Source: CAZWAP01 sp964632005 (GTDB taxonomy: Bacteria; Planctomycetota; Phycisphaerae; Sedimentisphaerales; Anaerobacaceae). Taken from it: a stretch of DNA of 47,946 bases. Positions 25,286 through 33,817 of this stretch are shown here, one piece after another. The stretch lies in NCBI GenBank assembly GCA_964632005.1, contig CAZWAP010000016.1, positions 1 through 47,946 on the forward strand. Direction: 5' to 3'. Every line of letters starts with the position of its first letter. Within the stretch, counting starts at the first letter, position 1. The notes beneath the pieces were generated by a model, which searched no databases, was not told the origin of the DNA, and saw only the letters and a program-made list of their open reading frames with translations. Both the position numbers and the translations under genes were made by a program.

Positions 25286-25852
25286 ATGCAGGTTACTATC
25301 GAGAAGTCGCCGATAGACGGGGTGGTCGTTGTCAGGCCGGAAGTGTTCGAAGATGAACGCGGGTTTTTCATGGAGGTTTACCGGAAGGACCAATTCGAGC
25401 AGCTCGGACTGCCGGGCGATTTTGTTCAGTTGAATCACTCTGCTTCCCGGAAGAACGTGGTGCGTGGGCTGCACTTTCAGTGGGAGCCGCCCATGGGCAA
25501 GCTTATGCGAGTCACAACGGGCAGGGCGTTCCTCGTGGCGGTGGATATACGTAAGAACTCGCCGACCCTGGGCAAGTGGTTCGGCATTGAGGCCTCAGCG
25601 GAGAACAAGATACAACTGTGGGCTCCCGCGTGTTTTGCGAGGGGATTCTGCGTGCTGTCGGATTACGCCGAGATTCAGTACCTGTGCACGGGGATTTACG
25701 GCCCGCGCGGCGAGTCGGGGATACTGTGGAACGACCCCGAGATTGGCATCGACTGGCCGGTGAAGGATCCGATCCTCTCGGAGAAGGACAGGAATGCCCA
25801 GACCTTGGCTCAGTGGTTGCAGAGGGAGGAGTCCGAGCATTTCAAGCTGTAA
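25286..25852 (+). CDS. rfbC: dTDP-4-dehydrorhamnose 3,5-epimerase
   Basis: 188 residues, a complete RmlC cupin that epimerises C3 and C5 of dTDP-4-keto-6-deoxyglucose on the way to dTDP-rhamnose. The catalytic His63 lies in VVRGLHFQ, with the substrate loop FEDERGFFMEVY before it and PACFARGFCVLSD after. GGAGAG precedes the ATG by a few bases. The other rml genes are not adjacent, so the pathway must be completed from elsewhere. Confidence 0.93.
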   Translation: MQVTIEKSPIDGVVVVRPEVFEDERGFFMEVYRKDQFEQLGLPGDFVQLNHSASRKNVVRGLHFQWEPPMGKLMRVTTGRAFLVAVDIRKNSPTLGKWFGIEASAENKIQLWAPACFARGFCVLSDYAEIQYLCTGIYGPRGESGILWNDPEIGIDWPVKDPILSEKDRNAQTLAQWLQREESEHFKL

Positions 25853-25927
25853 TCAAGCTCGTCGCAGGCCGACCGGCGACGTGACTGTTCGGCTCGGCCG
25901 GTACAACTTTCCCCTATATGAACAGTT

Positions 25928-25955
25928 CCCGGCGGGCCTTTAGAGACCCGCCGGG
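25928..25955. terminator. Hairpin between convergent genes
   Basis: CCCGGCGGG (25928-25936) and CCCGCCGGG (25947-25955) form a perfect 9-base stem with a 10-base loop between rfbC and the MFS gene. Neither strand has a U-run after it, so it may only assist termination. Confidence 0.5.
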
Positions 25956-25984
25956 TTGCTGAGTTGGGTGGCATCAGGCCCGAC

Positions 25985-27187
25985 TCAAGAGGCGGCCGAA
26001 GCCGGGGCGGTGAACAGCAGCATAAGTATCAGGATCGCAGCCAGCGCGATTCCGCACGGGACCAGGAAGACCGACCGCCACTGGAACCTCTCGTCCTTCC
26101 TGAACTTGTCCATTACGAATCCTGCGAACTGCGTGCCGAGGAACAGCCCGATACCGGTTGTCAGGGCGAAGTAGAGGGCCTGCATAGACCCTCGTATTTC
26201 ATCCGAGGCGACGTTGTTTGCGAATATCTGGCCGACGATCACAAAGAGGACGTACGCCATTCCGTGGAATGATTGGGCTGCAATGATGAGCCATCGCGGT
26301 TTCTGGTTTATGTAAACGATATACAGGAGAAACCAGAAGGTTGCGCCCACTGTCAGTGTCCATTTTGGCCCGAGATTTTTCAGCAGGAAGGCCATCAGCA
26401 CAACGGTGGCCACCGCCTGGACGATCTGGGCGATACCCATCGACGCAGGGACGTTCTTGTTGGGGATGCCGATGTCCTGCATAAAGGGGGCCGTGCCGAG
26501 GAAGTAGAACTGCATCAGGGCGAAGAAGACCATCGAGACCACGATAAATACGAGGAAGTTGAAGTCTTTGAGCATACTCATAGCCTCGAGGATTGGCGCA
26601 GTCCCGGCTTTAGCTGGTGGTGTATCTGGGAGGAAGAAGCAACCGATTCCCATTATTAGCGAGAGGATCGCGGCGAGGTAGAGGCAATCCCGGCCCTGCT
26701 CGCCGGTCTTGAACACCCATCGCCATCCACTGAGAAACCAGCCGGTAATTGCCCAAGCGGCTGGCGCCCAAAAGAAAATCCATTTGGAGTGGATGTCGGG
26801 ATCGAGATTGTTCTTGGCCAAGTGCCTGAACATAAGGGCGTTAACCAGTGGTAGTGTTGCGGCATAACACAGGCAATAGAGGAACATAACGACGAGGAGA
26901 CTCTTGAACGAGGTTTTCTTGACGGCAACCAACATCAGAGCCGCGCCGATGAGATGGGCAACGCCGAGGATGGTCTCGGTGTTCATATAGTTGTCCGCGA
27001 GCTGCCCGCTGATCAACGGAGCGACGATACAGGCTAACGGCAGCGTGGCATAAATCCAGCCGGTCTGTTTGCCGGTCATCTTCAGCGGTCCCAGCAGGCG
27101 GGCTGCCAACACCGGCATCCATGCAGCCCAGACCGCGTACTCCATAAACATCGCGAAGCTCAGGGCGAAGTACAGTTTCCAGGGCAT
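25985..27187 (-). CDS. MFS transporter, nucleoside/sugar:H+ symporter type
   Basis: 400 residues with about 12 hydrophobic helices and no signal peptide. The N-terminal FALSFAMFMEYAVWAAWMPV and the inter-helix GQLADNY resemble the nucleoside:H+ symporter branch of the major facilitator superfamily. AAGGAG lies seven bases before the ATG. It is the third gene of an operon with a TIM-barrel isomerase (57 bases upstream) and a Gfo/Idh oxidoreductase, so the cargo is more likely a sugar or polyol used by those enzymes. Substrate not determinable here. Confidence 0.82.
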   Translation of the reverse strand: MPWKLYFALSFAMFMEYAVWAAWMPVLAARLLGPLKMTGKQTGWIYATLPLACIVAPLISGQLADNYMNTETILGVAHLIGAALMLVAVKKTSFKSLLVVMFLYCLCYAATLPLVNALMFRHLAKNNLDPDIHSKWIFFWAPAAWAITGWFLSGWRWVFKTGEQGRDCLYLAAILSLIMGIGCFFLPDTPPAKAGTAPILEAMSMLKDFNFLVFIVVSMVFFALMQFYFLGTAPFMQDIGIPNKNVPASMGIAQIVQAVATVVLMAFLLKNLGPKWTLTVGATFWFLLYIVYINQKPRWLIIAAQSFHGMAYVLFVIVGQIFANNVASDEIRGSMQALYFALTTGIGLFLGTQFAGFVMDKFRKDERFQWRSVFLVPCGIALAAILILMLLFTAPASAAS

Positions 27188-27244
27188 GTTGTTCTCCTTA
27201 ACTCTGGTTCTTGTTTTCTTCGTCGGATTTCAGCGATCCGGTCG

Positions 27245-28060
27245 TTATTTCGCAGCGGCGGTTTTGAGCCTCTCGGCTGCGAGCATAATGTCGGCGAGGC
27301 GGTCGTCGCCCGCCTCTCGCTCGATGGCCATAGCGCCGTCGAAGCCAATTTCATCGAGCGTGGCGAGGAATGCATCGGAGTTGACCTCGCCTTCGCCCCA
27401 GGGCACTTCGGCGCCCCACGTTCCAGGGACCTTGGTGCGGGTTGCATCTTTTACGTGGAGGTGCTTGATCCAGGCAGCCAGGATGCGAAGCGCTTCGATG
27501 GGGTTGCCTTTGTCGTAGAGTATCATATTAGCCGGATCGAAGTTTACCCCGATGGCTGGATGGTTAAGCCTCTCAAGAAAATCCCTCAGTTCTTCGGCGG
27601 TTTCCTGGCCAGTCTCCAGCAGGAGGATCACGTTCTTCTCGGCGGCGGCATCGGCGAGCAACCTGATTCGGTCGCGTAGCTTCCCGGCATAGGCGGGGTC
27701 GGATTCATCGATGAAGCCGGCGTGCATCGTGAGATACTTGACGCCGAGTTCCGCGGTCAGACCGGCAGCGTCGAGGAAGAGCTTGCGGTTCCGCTCCCAG
27801 TATTCGTCGGGCACAATGCCGCCGGTTATTTTTATGGCTTCGAGGGTGGAATAATCTTCCTGGGGAAAGTCTATCATAGTGGCCGTTATGCTCCAGTCTT
27901 GACTGCGGATCCGAGATAGGACGTCAGGGTCTTCGATGGCGGGCCTTACGCCGAGGTGGACATGCTCAAGTCCGATCTTGTTCATTGCCTCGGCCACACC
28001 GGCGATGTCGGTTTGCAGTGACCAGGAACAAACACCTACGGGCCATTTTTTGCATTTCAT
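27245..28060 (-). CDS. Sugar phosphate isomerase/epimerase (AP2Ec TIM barrel)
   Basis: About 271 residues of the xylose-isomerase-like TIM barrel family. Metal-binding positions are visible: LLLETGQE (Glu), GVNFDPANM (Asp), HLHVKDAT (His) and GEGEVN (Glu). GGAGAG precedes the ATG at 28060, which I prefer to a longer reading that runs into the upstream gene. It lies 43 bases downstream of the Gfo/Idh gene. Such pairs act in inositol or rare-sugar catabolism; the exact reaction is unknown. Confidence 0.85.
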   Translation of the reverse strand: MKCKKWPVGVCSWSLQTDIAGVAEAMNKIGLEHVHLGVRPAIEDPDVLSRIRSQDWSITATMIDFPQEDYSTLEAIKITGGIVPDEYWERNRKLFLDAAGLTAELGVKYLTMHAGFIDESDPAYAGKLRDRIRLLADAAAEKNVILLLETGQETAEELRDFLERLNHPAIGVNFDPANMILYDKGNPIEALRILAAWIKHLHVKDATRTKVPGTWGAEVPWGEGEVNSDAFLATLDEIGFDGAMAIEREAGDDRLADIMLAAERLKTAAAK

Positions 28061-28103
28061 TTTGCGGCTCTCCGATTCAGTTCGCTGTCTTTTTTGCCTG
28101 CGG

Positions 28104-29123
28104 TCAGGTAATATCGACCGCCCGTTTTTTCTGGATGGACTCTTTTTCGGCGGCAACAATCCTGACCGAGTCCCTGGATTGTTCGAGGGTTGTTATAGGC
28201 TCGAGTTTTTCTCCGGCTATGAGCTTTGCGAAGTGTTCTATCTGGAGGAACCAGCCGTCGTCTTTGGCAAGCTCGGGCGTAAAGGCATCGCCCTCGGCGG
28301 GGCAGATTCTGAACATTGGCTCTCGCGTCAGGTCGTAACTGATGGTCGCCTTTTCGAGCATAATGTTGAAGCTCATCTCAAAGCCGAACGACGGTGTCAT
28401 CGCCCAGCTGCCCTCGGCCGTTACGACCCTGTCGTCGTTGTAGAGGTACTGGGTAACGATGTGGGCAAGCCCGCCGCCGGGGCCCTCTGCTCCGAAACTT
28501 GCAACGGCTTTGGGCAGCCCAAAAAGGTACTGGACGTAGTCGGTGTCGTGAATATGCAGGTCCAGTGCCATTCCGCCACTTCGGCGCTCGTCGAGGAACC
28601 AGTTGTCGAGGCTCCAGGTAGGTGGGGCGCCGAGCCTTCTAAAAGATGCAGCGAGGACCCGGCCGTACTGATTGCTCTCGACGATTTTTTTCGCCTCAGC
28701 ATATTCGGGCCAGAACCTCACGCAGTGACCTATCTGGAGGATTTTGCCGGAGTCTTTCGCGGCGTCGATCATCCGGTCGCATTCCTCGATAGTCAGGGCC
28801 ATCGGTTTTTCGCAGAGGACGTTTACTCCCGCCGAAAGTGCCTTCACCGAGAAGTCCGGGTGTAGCGGGGTCGGCAGCGTGATGGACAGCGCATCCAGCT
28901 CTGTCTCGGCGATCATTTTGTCGAAGTCTTTGTAGAGCTCGATGGTGGACAAGTCAATCTGGGCCTGCGGGTCGCCGATGTTGCCGACGGCCTTCTTCGT
29001 GTCCTCGACAATGTTGGGATTTGTGTCACAGACGGCGACGACCTTGGCGTTTTCGAGCCTGTTCCAGCACAGATAATGCGTGCGGCCCATAAACCCGAAA
29101 CCTGCAATGCCTACTCTAAGCAT
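28104..29123 (-). CDS. Gfo/Idh/MocA-family NAD(P)-dependent oxidoreductase
   Basis: 339 residues. The Rossmann nucleotide motif GIAGFGFMGRTH is at the N-terminus, the catalytic Lys is in CEKPMAL near 100, and GGMALDLHIHDTDYV carries the His/Asp pair near 190. The ATG at 29123 has TTGGAGG nine bases upstream and lies below a predicted promoter; a longer reading to 29513 is rejected. First gene of an operon with a TIM-barrel isomerase and an MFS transporter. Confidence 0.88.
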   Translation of the reverse strand: MLRVGIAGFGFMGRTHYLCWNRLENAKVVAVCDTNPNIVEDTKKAVGNIGDPQAQIDLSTIELYKDFDKMIAETELDALSITLPTPLHPDFSVKALSAGVNVLCEKPMALTIEECDRMIDAAKDSGKILQIGHCVRFWPEYAEAKKIVESNQYGRVLAASFRRLGAPPTWSLDNWFLDERRSGGMALDLHIHDTDYVQYLFGLPKAVASFGAEGPGGGLAHIVTQYLYNDDRVVTAEGSWAMTPSFGFEMSFNIMLEKATISYDLTREPMFRICPAEGDAFTPELAKDDGWFLQIEHFAKLIAGEKLEPITTLEQSRDSVRIVAAEKESIQKKRAVDIT

Positions 29124-29183
29124 CCTTGCGGTCCTCCAAATCTTGGCTTCCGGTGCAACCCGGACAGAGTTCGGCCACAACGT

Positions 29184-29212
29184 ATTATGATGGGGCATTT
29201 TACCAGGATCAA
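29184..29212 (-). promoter_or_regulatory. sigma70-like promoter of the Gfo/Idh-isomerase-MFS operon
   Basis: On the minus strand TTGATC (29212-29207) and CATAAT (29189-29184) are 17 bases apart. The leader to the ATG at 29123 is about 55 bases. Confidence 0.5.
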
Positions 29213-29415
29213 CTGCTCCATCAAACCAAAAATTGTGCGGTTTGCGGGGCGAACAATCCGGGGCGTCCTGCTGGCCGATTCCACAAGACCAGGAGCAGGG
29301 GCGTGGGGCAACCGTTGAAAGATTTCCCGGAAAGCTCGTGAATATTTGCCGTGGATAGCTTAGAATTCTGGGTGTTGATGAGAGTAAATGGTGACGGAGA
29401 CAGGCGGGCCGGCTT

Positions 29416-30438
29416 ATGAATTCGAAAGAACGGGTATATGGTATTCTGGCGGGGGATCCGGTCGATCGGCCGGCTGTTACGCCGATCTTTATGGCCTGGG
29501 CGGCGCACTTCATCGGGCGGACATACCGCGATTATTACCTGGACGGAGATGTCCTGGTCGATTCGCAGCTCGCCGTCACCAGGGCGTTCGGCATCGACCA
29601 GATAAGTGCCATAAGCGACCCGTGGCGCGAGGCCTCGGCGTACGGGATGGAATTCGAATATCCCGAAGAAGGGGTAGGCAAGCCAAAGAAGGTCCTGCTA
29701 AACAGCGAAGGTGACATTTCGAAGTTGAAAGGCGTCGACCTGCGAAAGTCTGAGCGGACCAGGCAGCGGATCGAGAGCGTTCGGCGAATGGCATCCGAGG
29801 TAGGGCAGACGCACAGCGTATTAGGGTGGGTGGAGGGGCCTTTCGCCGAGTACGCTGACCTGCGGGGGGTTGAGGCGGCAATGCTGGACCTGATAGATCG
29901 ACCGGAATTTTTCGTAAAGGCGGCGGGGGTTATCATCGACAACCAGATAAAATTCGCCGTCGCACAGGTCAGGGCGGGCGCGGATATGATCGGAGTCGGC
30001 GATGCCGCAGCGAGCCTGATATCTCCGGCTGTGTACAAGGAGCTTGTTCTGCCGTTGGAACAGAAGCTCTTTACGGCGATTCACGAGGCCGGGGCCGCGG
30101 TCAAGCTGCATATTTGCGGCAACATCACGAACCATATCGAGTATATGGCCCGGAGCGGGGCCGACGTCATAGACGTCGATTGGATGGTGCCACTTGAACG
30201 GGCCAGAGAGTTGGTCGGTCCGGATATCGTTTTGTGCGGGAATTTCGATCCGTCAGCGGTGTTGCTTCAGGGTAGCCCCGAAGACGTGGCCGGTGCCGCT
30301 AAGGCCTGCATTGAGACTGGGGGAGAGAAGTTCTTCCTGATGCCCGGCTGCGAGGTCCCGCCGGGCACGCCCGAGGAGAATATCCGTGCGTTCTGTCCGT
30401 GCGATGGCTGTCTGATCCGGGAGGGGTTCGGATCTTAG
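29416..30438 (+). CDS. Uroporphyrinogen-decarboxylase-fold protein, MtaA/CmuA methyltransferase type
   Basis: 340 residues, a UroD-like TIM barrel. It carries the Zn/thiol-activation pattern of corrinoid:cofactor methyltransferases: HICGN (near 231) followed by a distal Cys in MPGCEVPPGTPEEN (near 311), i.e. His-x-Cys-xn-Cys. The haem-pathway HemE lacks this pattern, so haem synthesis is unlikely. Such proteins demethylate or methylate a corrinoid protein. The only corrinoid-fold protein in the window is at 20707, nearly 8 kb away, and has altered ligands. It stands alone, divergent from the sugar operon. Confidence 0.78.
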   Translation: MNSKERVYGILAGDPVDRPAVTPIFMAWAAHFIGRTYRDYYLDGDVLVDSQLAVTRAFGIDQISAISDPWREASAYGMEFEYPEEGVGKPKKVLLNSEGDISKLKGVDLRKSERTRQRIESVRRMASEVGQTHSVLGWVEGPFAEYADLRGVEAAMLDLIDRPEFFVKAAGVIIDNQIKFAVAQVRAGADMIGVGDAAASLISPAVYKELVLPLEQKLFTAIHEAGAAVKLHICGNITNHIEYMARSGADVIDVDWMVPLERARELVGPDIVLCGNFDPSAVLLQGSPEDVAGAAKACIETGGEKFFLMPGCEVPPGTPEENIRAFCPCDGCLIREGFGS

Positions 30439-30564
30439 GCGTTAATCGGCGAGATTTTCTGTGGGGCCCCCGCCGGCGTGCCCGCTGCCGAGACAAACTG
30501 CCGTAGGCATCGGCAGGATGCGCCGAGGGCGTCGCGCACGCGGCCCGGAACGTCCAAGGGGGCG

Positions 30565-31542
30565 CTAATAGCCGCGCGGCCTGTAACGTCGGTAGCCGTA
30601 GGGATACGGCCCGTAGAAGCTGAAGGGGTCCATCATTCTACGGGTGGCCTCTACGTCGCTGCCGAGAATATCCAGGCGACGACGCAGATCCTGCTCCATC
30701 GCCGGTATCACCTGTTCGAGCTTCTGTTGATTCTCCTGGACGGTAGTTACGGTCTTGTTGAGCTTTTCCAGGGTCTGGTCAATCTGCTTGATTCTCGCGT
30801 CCAATCTTTCCTCGAGCTGGACAAGCCGCGTCTCGTACTCGGCCTGGAATTCGAGTTCCTTGAGTTTTGCCCGCGATTCGACTTGTTTTGTCCATAGTTC
30901 CCTGTCGGCGGTGAGCTGGGCGATTTTTCGGTCTATCTCGGCTATCCGCTGCCGGTTCATCTCGGAGTCTCCCGTTATGAGCCTCTTTGTTCGTTCGTAG
31001 CAGCGGATCGCCTGGATAAAGTCGTCGGGGTCATCCTCAAAGTCCCAGGTTCTGCCGGCGAAGTACTCCGCAAGGTCCTGGTAGTATCTGCTTTCGGTGA
31101 TGGTCTTGGTCTGTATGGACCTTGGGTCGATGTCCCGCTTGCTGTAGGTTGCGACGATGATCTTGCTGCCCTCAATCTGTTCTACGGTGATCTTGTTTCT
31201 GTCTTCGGTTATGAGCTTTCCGTAGATGAGCCTGCCGTCCTTGAGATAGAAGTCTGCCGTCTTGACGGCAGGTACTGCATCCCTGGGCGTTGTTGGACTC
31301 GGCGCTGCCTGGGCGGGAGGTTCGGCAGGGCGCTTGGCGGCCTGCAGTACCCGCTGCATAATGGGCGCCACCTCCGGGGGCTTTGAGTTGGGGTCTTCGG
31401 CGTCGGGTTTTGCCAGGCCTATTCGTTTTGCCAGCGAGGTTCTCGTGTTTGTCGGCCAGGCGTCTCTGGCGTGGACGGTGATGATACAGGCTGAGAAGAT
31501 CAGGATAATCGGCAGCGTGCTTTTGGTTCCGGCGCTTTTCAT
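30565..31542 (-). CDS. Secreted coiled-coil protein of unknown function
   Basis: About 325 residues. A signal peptide (about 1-26, ending VHARDA) precedes a Pro/Ala-rich linker (to about 90). A small beta domain (FYLKDGRLIYGKLITEDRNKITVEQ) follows, then a long coiled coil (about 195-290). The tail is rich in Tyr/Arg/Pro (PYPYGYRRYRPRGY). GGAGG lies eight bases before the ATG at 31542. No family recognised. The beta segment resembles small Sm-like modules common in planctomycete envelope proteins. It lies downstream of the alpha-glucan genes but has its own -10-like box. Confidence 0.72.
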   Translation of the reverse strand: MKSAGTKSTLPIILIFSACIITVHARDAWPTNTRTSLAKRIGLAKPDAEDPNSKPPEVAPIMQRVLQAAKRPAEPPAQAAPSPTTPRDAVPAVKTADFYLKDGRLIYGKLITEDRNKITVEQIEGSKIIVATYSKRDIDPRSIQTKTITESRYYQDLAEYFAGRTWDFEDDPDDFIQAIRCYERTKRLITGDSEMNRQRIAEIDRKIAQLTADRELWTKQVESRAKLKELEFQAEYETRLVQLEERLDARIKQIDQTLEKLNKTVTTVQENQQKLEQVIPAMEQDLRRRLDILGSDVEATRRMMDPFSFYGPYPYGYRRYRPRGY

Positions 31543-31588
31543 TTCTGTGTCCTCCAATCAAACCGGTTCCCCTGCAGTAAGCAGAGCA

Positions 31589-31594
31589 ATTATA
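31589..31594 (-). promoter_or_regulatory. -10 box (TATAAT) upstream of the coiled-coil gene
   Basis: A perfect TATAAT on the minus strand in an AT-rich patch about 47 bases above the ATG at 31542. The -35 region is T-rich but weak (CTGGTT/TGGTTT at 17-18 bases). Confidence 0.4.
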
Positions 31595-31684
31595 ACAGTC
31601 CCTCCGCCAAAAAACCAGAAAAATGCGGGCTTTCGACTTTCCTTGGGTGCGCCGGTGATTCGCTTCGGTTGGCCCGCAGCGCGC

Positions 31685-33745
31685 TCAGCCGTGTACCAGC
31701 AGGTATGCCCTGATCAATTCACCGACGCTCCAGGCCTGGGCGATGCAGCCTCTCGGCTTGTGAGGCGGATCGCCGTCGAATATCTCGGAGATGTTTCCGA
31801 TGCAGGCCTCGCTTGTGAGGTGTTCGAGGAGCGGCTGAATAAAGGTTGCGGCCGTCCTTTTGCTCTTCCTGCTGTAGCCGTTTATCTTCAGATATGCTTC
31901 GACGAATGGGCCGATAAGGTAGGGCCAGACGGTGCCCTGGTGATAAGCCTGGTCCCTTTGGGCTGGGGGGCCCTGGTATTTGGGTTTGTAGCGTTTGTCT
32001 TGTGGGTCGAGCGTGCGCAGGCCGAAAGGGCTCAGCAGGCTGCCTTGAACGGTCTGGACGACGGCCCTTTGCTGTTCGGTTGGAAGGGCTGAGAAGGGCA
32101 GTGAGACGGCGAATATCTGGTTCGGCCGAAGTGAGGAATCGACGGTGCCGTCCGGCAGGATGCAGTCGTTGAGATGGCCCAGTCGGCCATTCCAGAACAG
32201 ATCCACGAAAGAGTTGCCGGCCCGATCGGCCATCGCCCCGTACCTTTGGGCGTTCTTGGAGTTTCTGTTGCCGTAGAACCTGGCCATCAGACGCAGGTCG
32301 TTGTACCACAGGGCGTTTACCTCGACTGCTTTGCCGTGCCTGGGGGTAACGGGCTGGCCGTCGCACTTCGCGTCCATCCAGGTTAGCTGGGTCTGGCTGT
32401 TGCCGGCGGTTATCAGGCCGTCGCTGTCGGCGTGAATGCCGAAACGTGTCCCTTTCTGGTATGAGTCAATTATCCAGCGGATTGCCGGCAGGAACTCCTG
32501 GGTGAATGTTCTTGAGTCGCCAGTGGCTTCGAGGTACTGAAAGGCGGCGTTGATGAACCAAAGGGGAGCGTCGACGCTGTTGAAATGGGCCGTGCCGGTG
32601 TAGTCGTCGAAGTTATTCGGGATCATCCCGTGGTCCATAGCAGCCGAGAAGGTGGTCAGGACGGACCTGGCCTGCTCGAACCTGCCGGTCGCGAGCATCA
32701 GGCCGGGCAGCGCGATAAAGGCATCCCTGCCCCAGTCCACGAACCAGGGATAGCCGGCGACGATCGTTGTACCCGGGGTCGGGACGTCTTGACGCTCGGT
32801 GATAAAGGCATCGGCAGCCAGGCAAAGTGTCCGCAGAATGCTGCTTGTATTCTTGTGCGGCACCGAGACCGCTGCCCGATAATGGTCCGTGAGTTTCTGC
32901 TGCACCGAGGCGAAATCGATATCGGCAGAGGCTTGCCCTTTGTACCCGCCGCTGAGACTTGCCCAGAGCAGCAGCTGCGTGGTTGAGGCGATACGTGCTC
33001 TGAAAAAGCCCGGTGTCCAGAGATCTTCGGTGAAGTCCTGGCCCCTCTCGGCGTTGGTACGGTAGACGAAGTTGAACCACCATTGTTCGTCTTTTTCGAA
33101 GCTGGCGCCCGGGCAGCTTATAAACAGCTCGCAGCTGCGGGGGACGTCGTGGTAGACGACAAGCCGGTTATCCTGTGGTCTTGCGGCAAGAGGGGCGTAG
33201 GATTTCTGGAGGGTGTGGAAGTTTCTCAGGCCGACGAAGGGCCTGACGACGAATTCGACCGCCCGGGGAACTTGCTTGAAGTCGTACCGGATCACGACCG
33301 TCTCGCTGTCCCGGAGCAGATAGATGGATTTAGTCAGGCACAGCTTTTCCAGTTCATAGTCGAAATGAACGCCCACGTCACGGCGGAAATTCCTCAGATA
33401 GGTGAAGCCCTGCGGTGCAAACTTGTTGTCGAATTCGAAGGTTGACAGGCCAAATACCTTTTCTTTCGGCGAATTGTCTGGTCTGTAGTAACCAGAGGGG
33501 TCGGCGGGAAAGACGATCAATTCGAGGCAGTTGGCCAGAGCCATAATTCTGTTGGCGGGGGGATCCAGAGCACCGACCAGAAGCCCATGATAGCTGCTTG
33601 TGTTGCACCCGATAACCGTTGATGAAGCATAGCCCCCGCGCCCATTGGTCAGGAGCCATTGCTTTGCGAGCAGATCTTCTATGGAGCAGCCTGTGGTTGA
33701 GAGAGATGCGATTGGGGCGGTTTCTGCTTTTTGCAAGGTCAGCAC
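31685..33745 (-). CDS. Glycogen debranching enzyme (amylo-alpha-1,6-glucosidase type)
   Basis: 686 residues. An N-terminal GDE_N domain (WLLTNGRGGYASSTVIGCNTSSYHGLL near 30) is followed by a C-terminal (alpha/alpha)6 barrel. Typical motifs are PWFVDWGRDAFIALPG near 330, EVNALWYNDL near 467 and YHQGTVWPYLIGPFVEA near 625. It removes alpha-1,6 branches from glycogen-like glucans. GTG start with a weak ribosome site. It lies downstream of GH57 and GT4 genes in a minus-strand set for intracellular alpha-glucan turnover. Confidence 0.9.
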   Translation of the reverse strand: MLTLQKAETAPIASLSTTGCSIEDLLAKQWLLTNGRGGYASSTVIGCNTSSYHGLLVGALDPPANRIMALANCLELIVFPADPSGYYRPDNSPKEKVFGLSTFEFDNKFAPQGFTYLRNFRRDVGVHFDYELEKLCLTKSIYLLRDSETVVIRYDFKQVPRAVEFVVRPFVGLRNFHTLQKSYAPLAARPQDNRLVVYHDVPRSCELFISCPGASFEKDEQWWFNFVYRTNAERGQDFTEDLWTPGFFRARIASTTQLLLWASLSGGYKGQASADIDFASVQQKLTDHYRAAVSVPHKNTSSILRTLCLAADAFITERQDVPTPGTTIVAGYPWFVDWGRDAFIALPGLMLATGRFEQARSVLTTFSAAMDHGMIPNNFDDYTGTAHFNSVDAPLWFINAAFQYLEATGDSRTFTQEFLPAIRWIIDSYQKGTRFGIHADSDGLITAGNSQTQLTWMDAKCDGQPVTPRHGKAVEVNALWYNDLRLMARFYGNRNSKNAQRYGAMADRAGNSFVDLFWNGRLGHLNDCILPDGTVDSSLRPNQIFAVSLPFSALPTEQQRAVVQTVQGSLLSPFGLRTLDPQDKRYKPKYQGPPAQRDQAYHQGTVWPYLIGPFVEAYLKINGYSRKSKRTAATFIQPLLEHLTSEACIGNISEIFDGDPPHKPRGCIAQAWSVGELIRAYLLVHG

Positions 33746-33817
33746 GGTATTTTCCGGACGCTTATCAGAGCGGCAAACTGCTCATCTTGAGAATGGTCGC
33801 TAATAATCCATAGGTCG

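Noticed and set aside
29416..30438. HemE (haem biosynthesis) assignment
   Set aside because: The His-x-Cys...Cys metal pattern of corrinoid methyltransferases is present, and no other haem gene is nearby.
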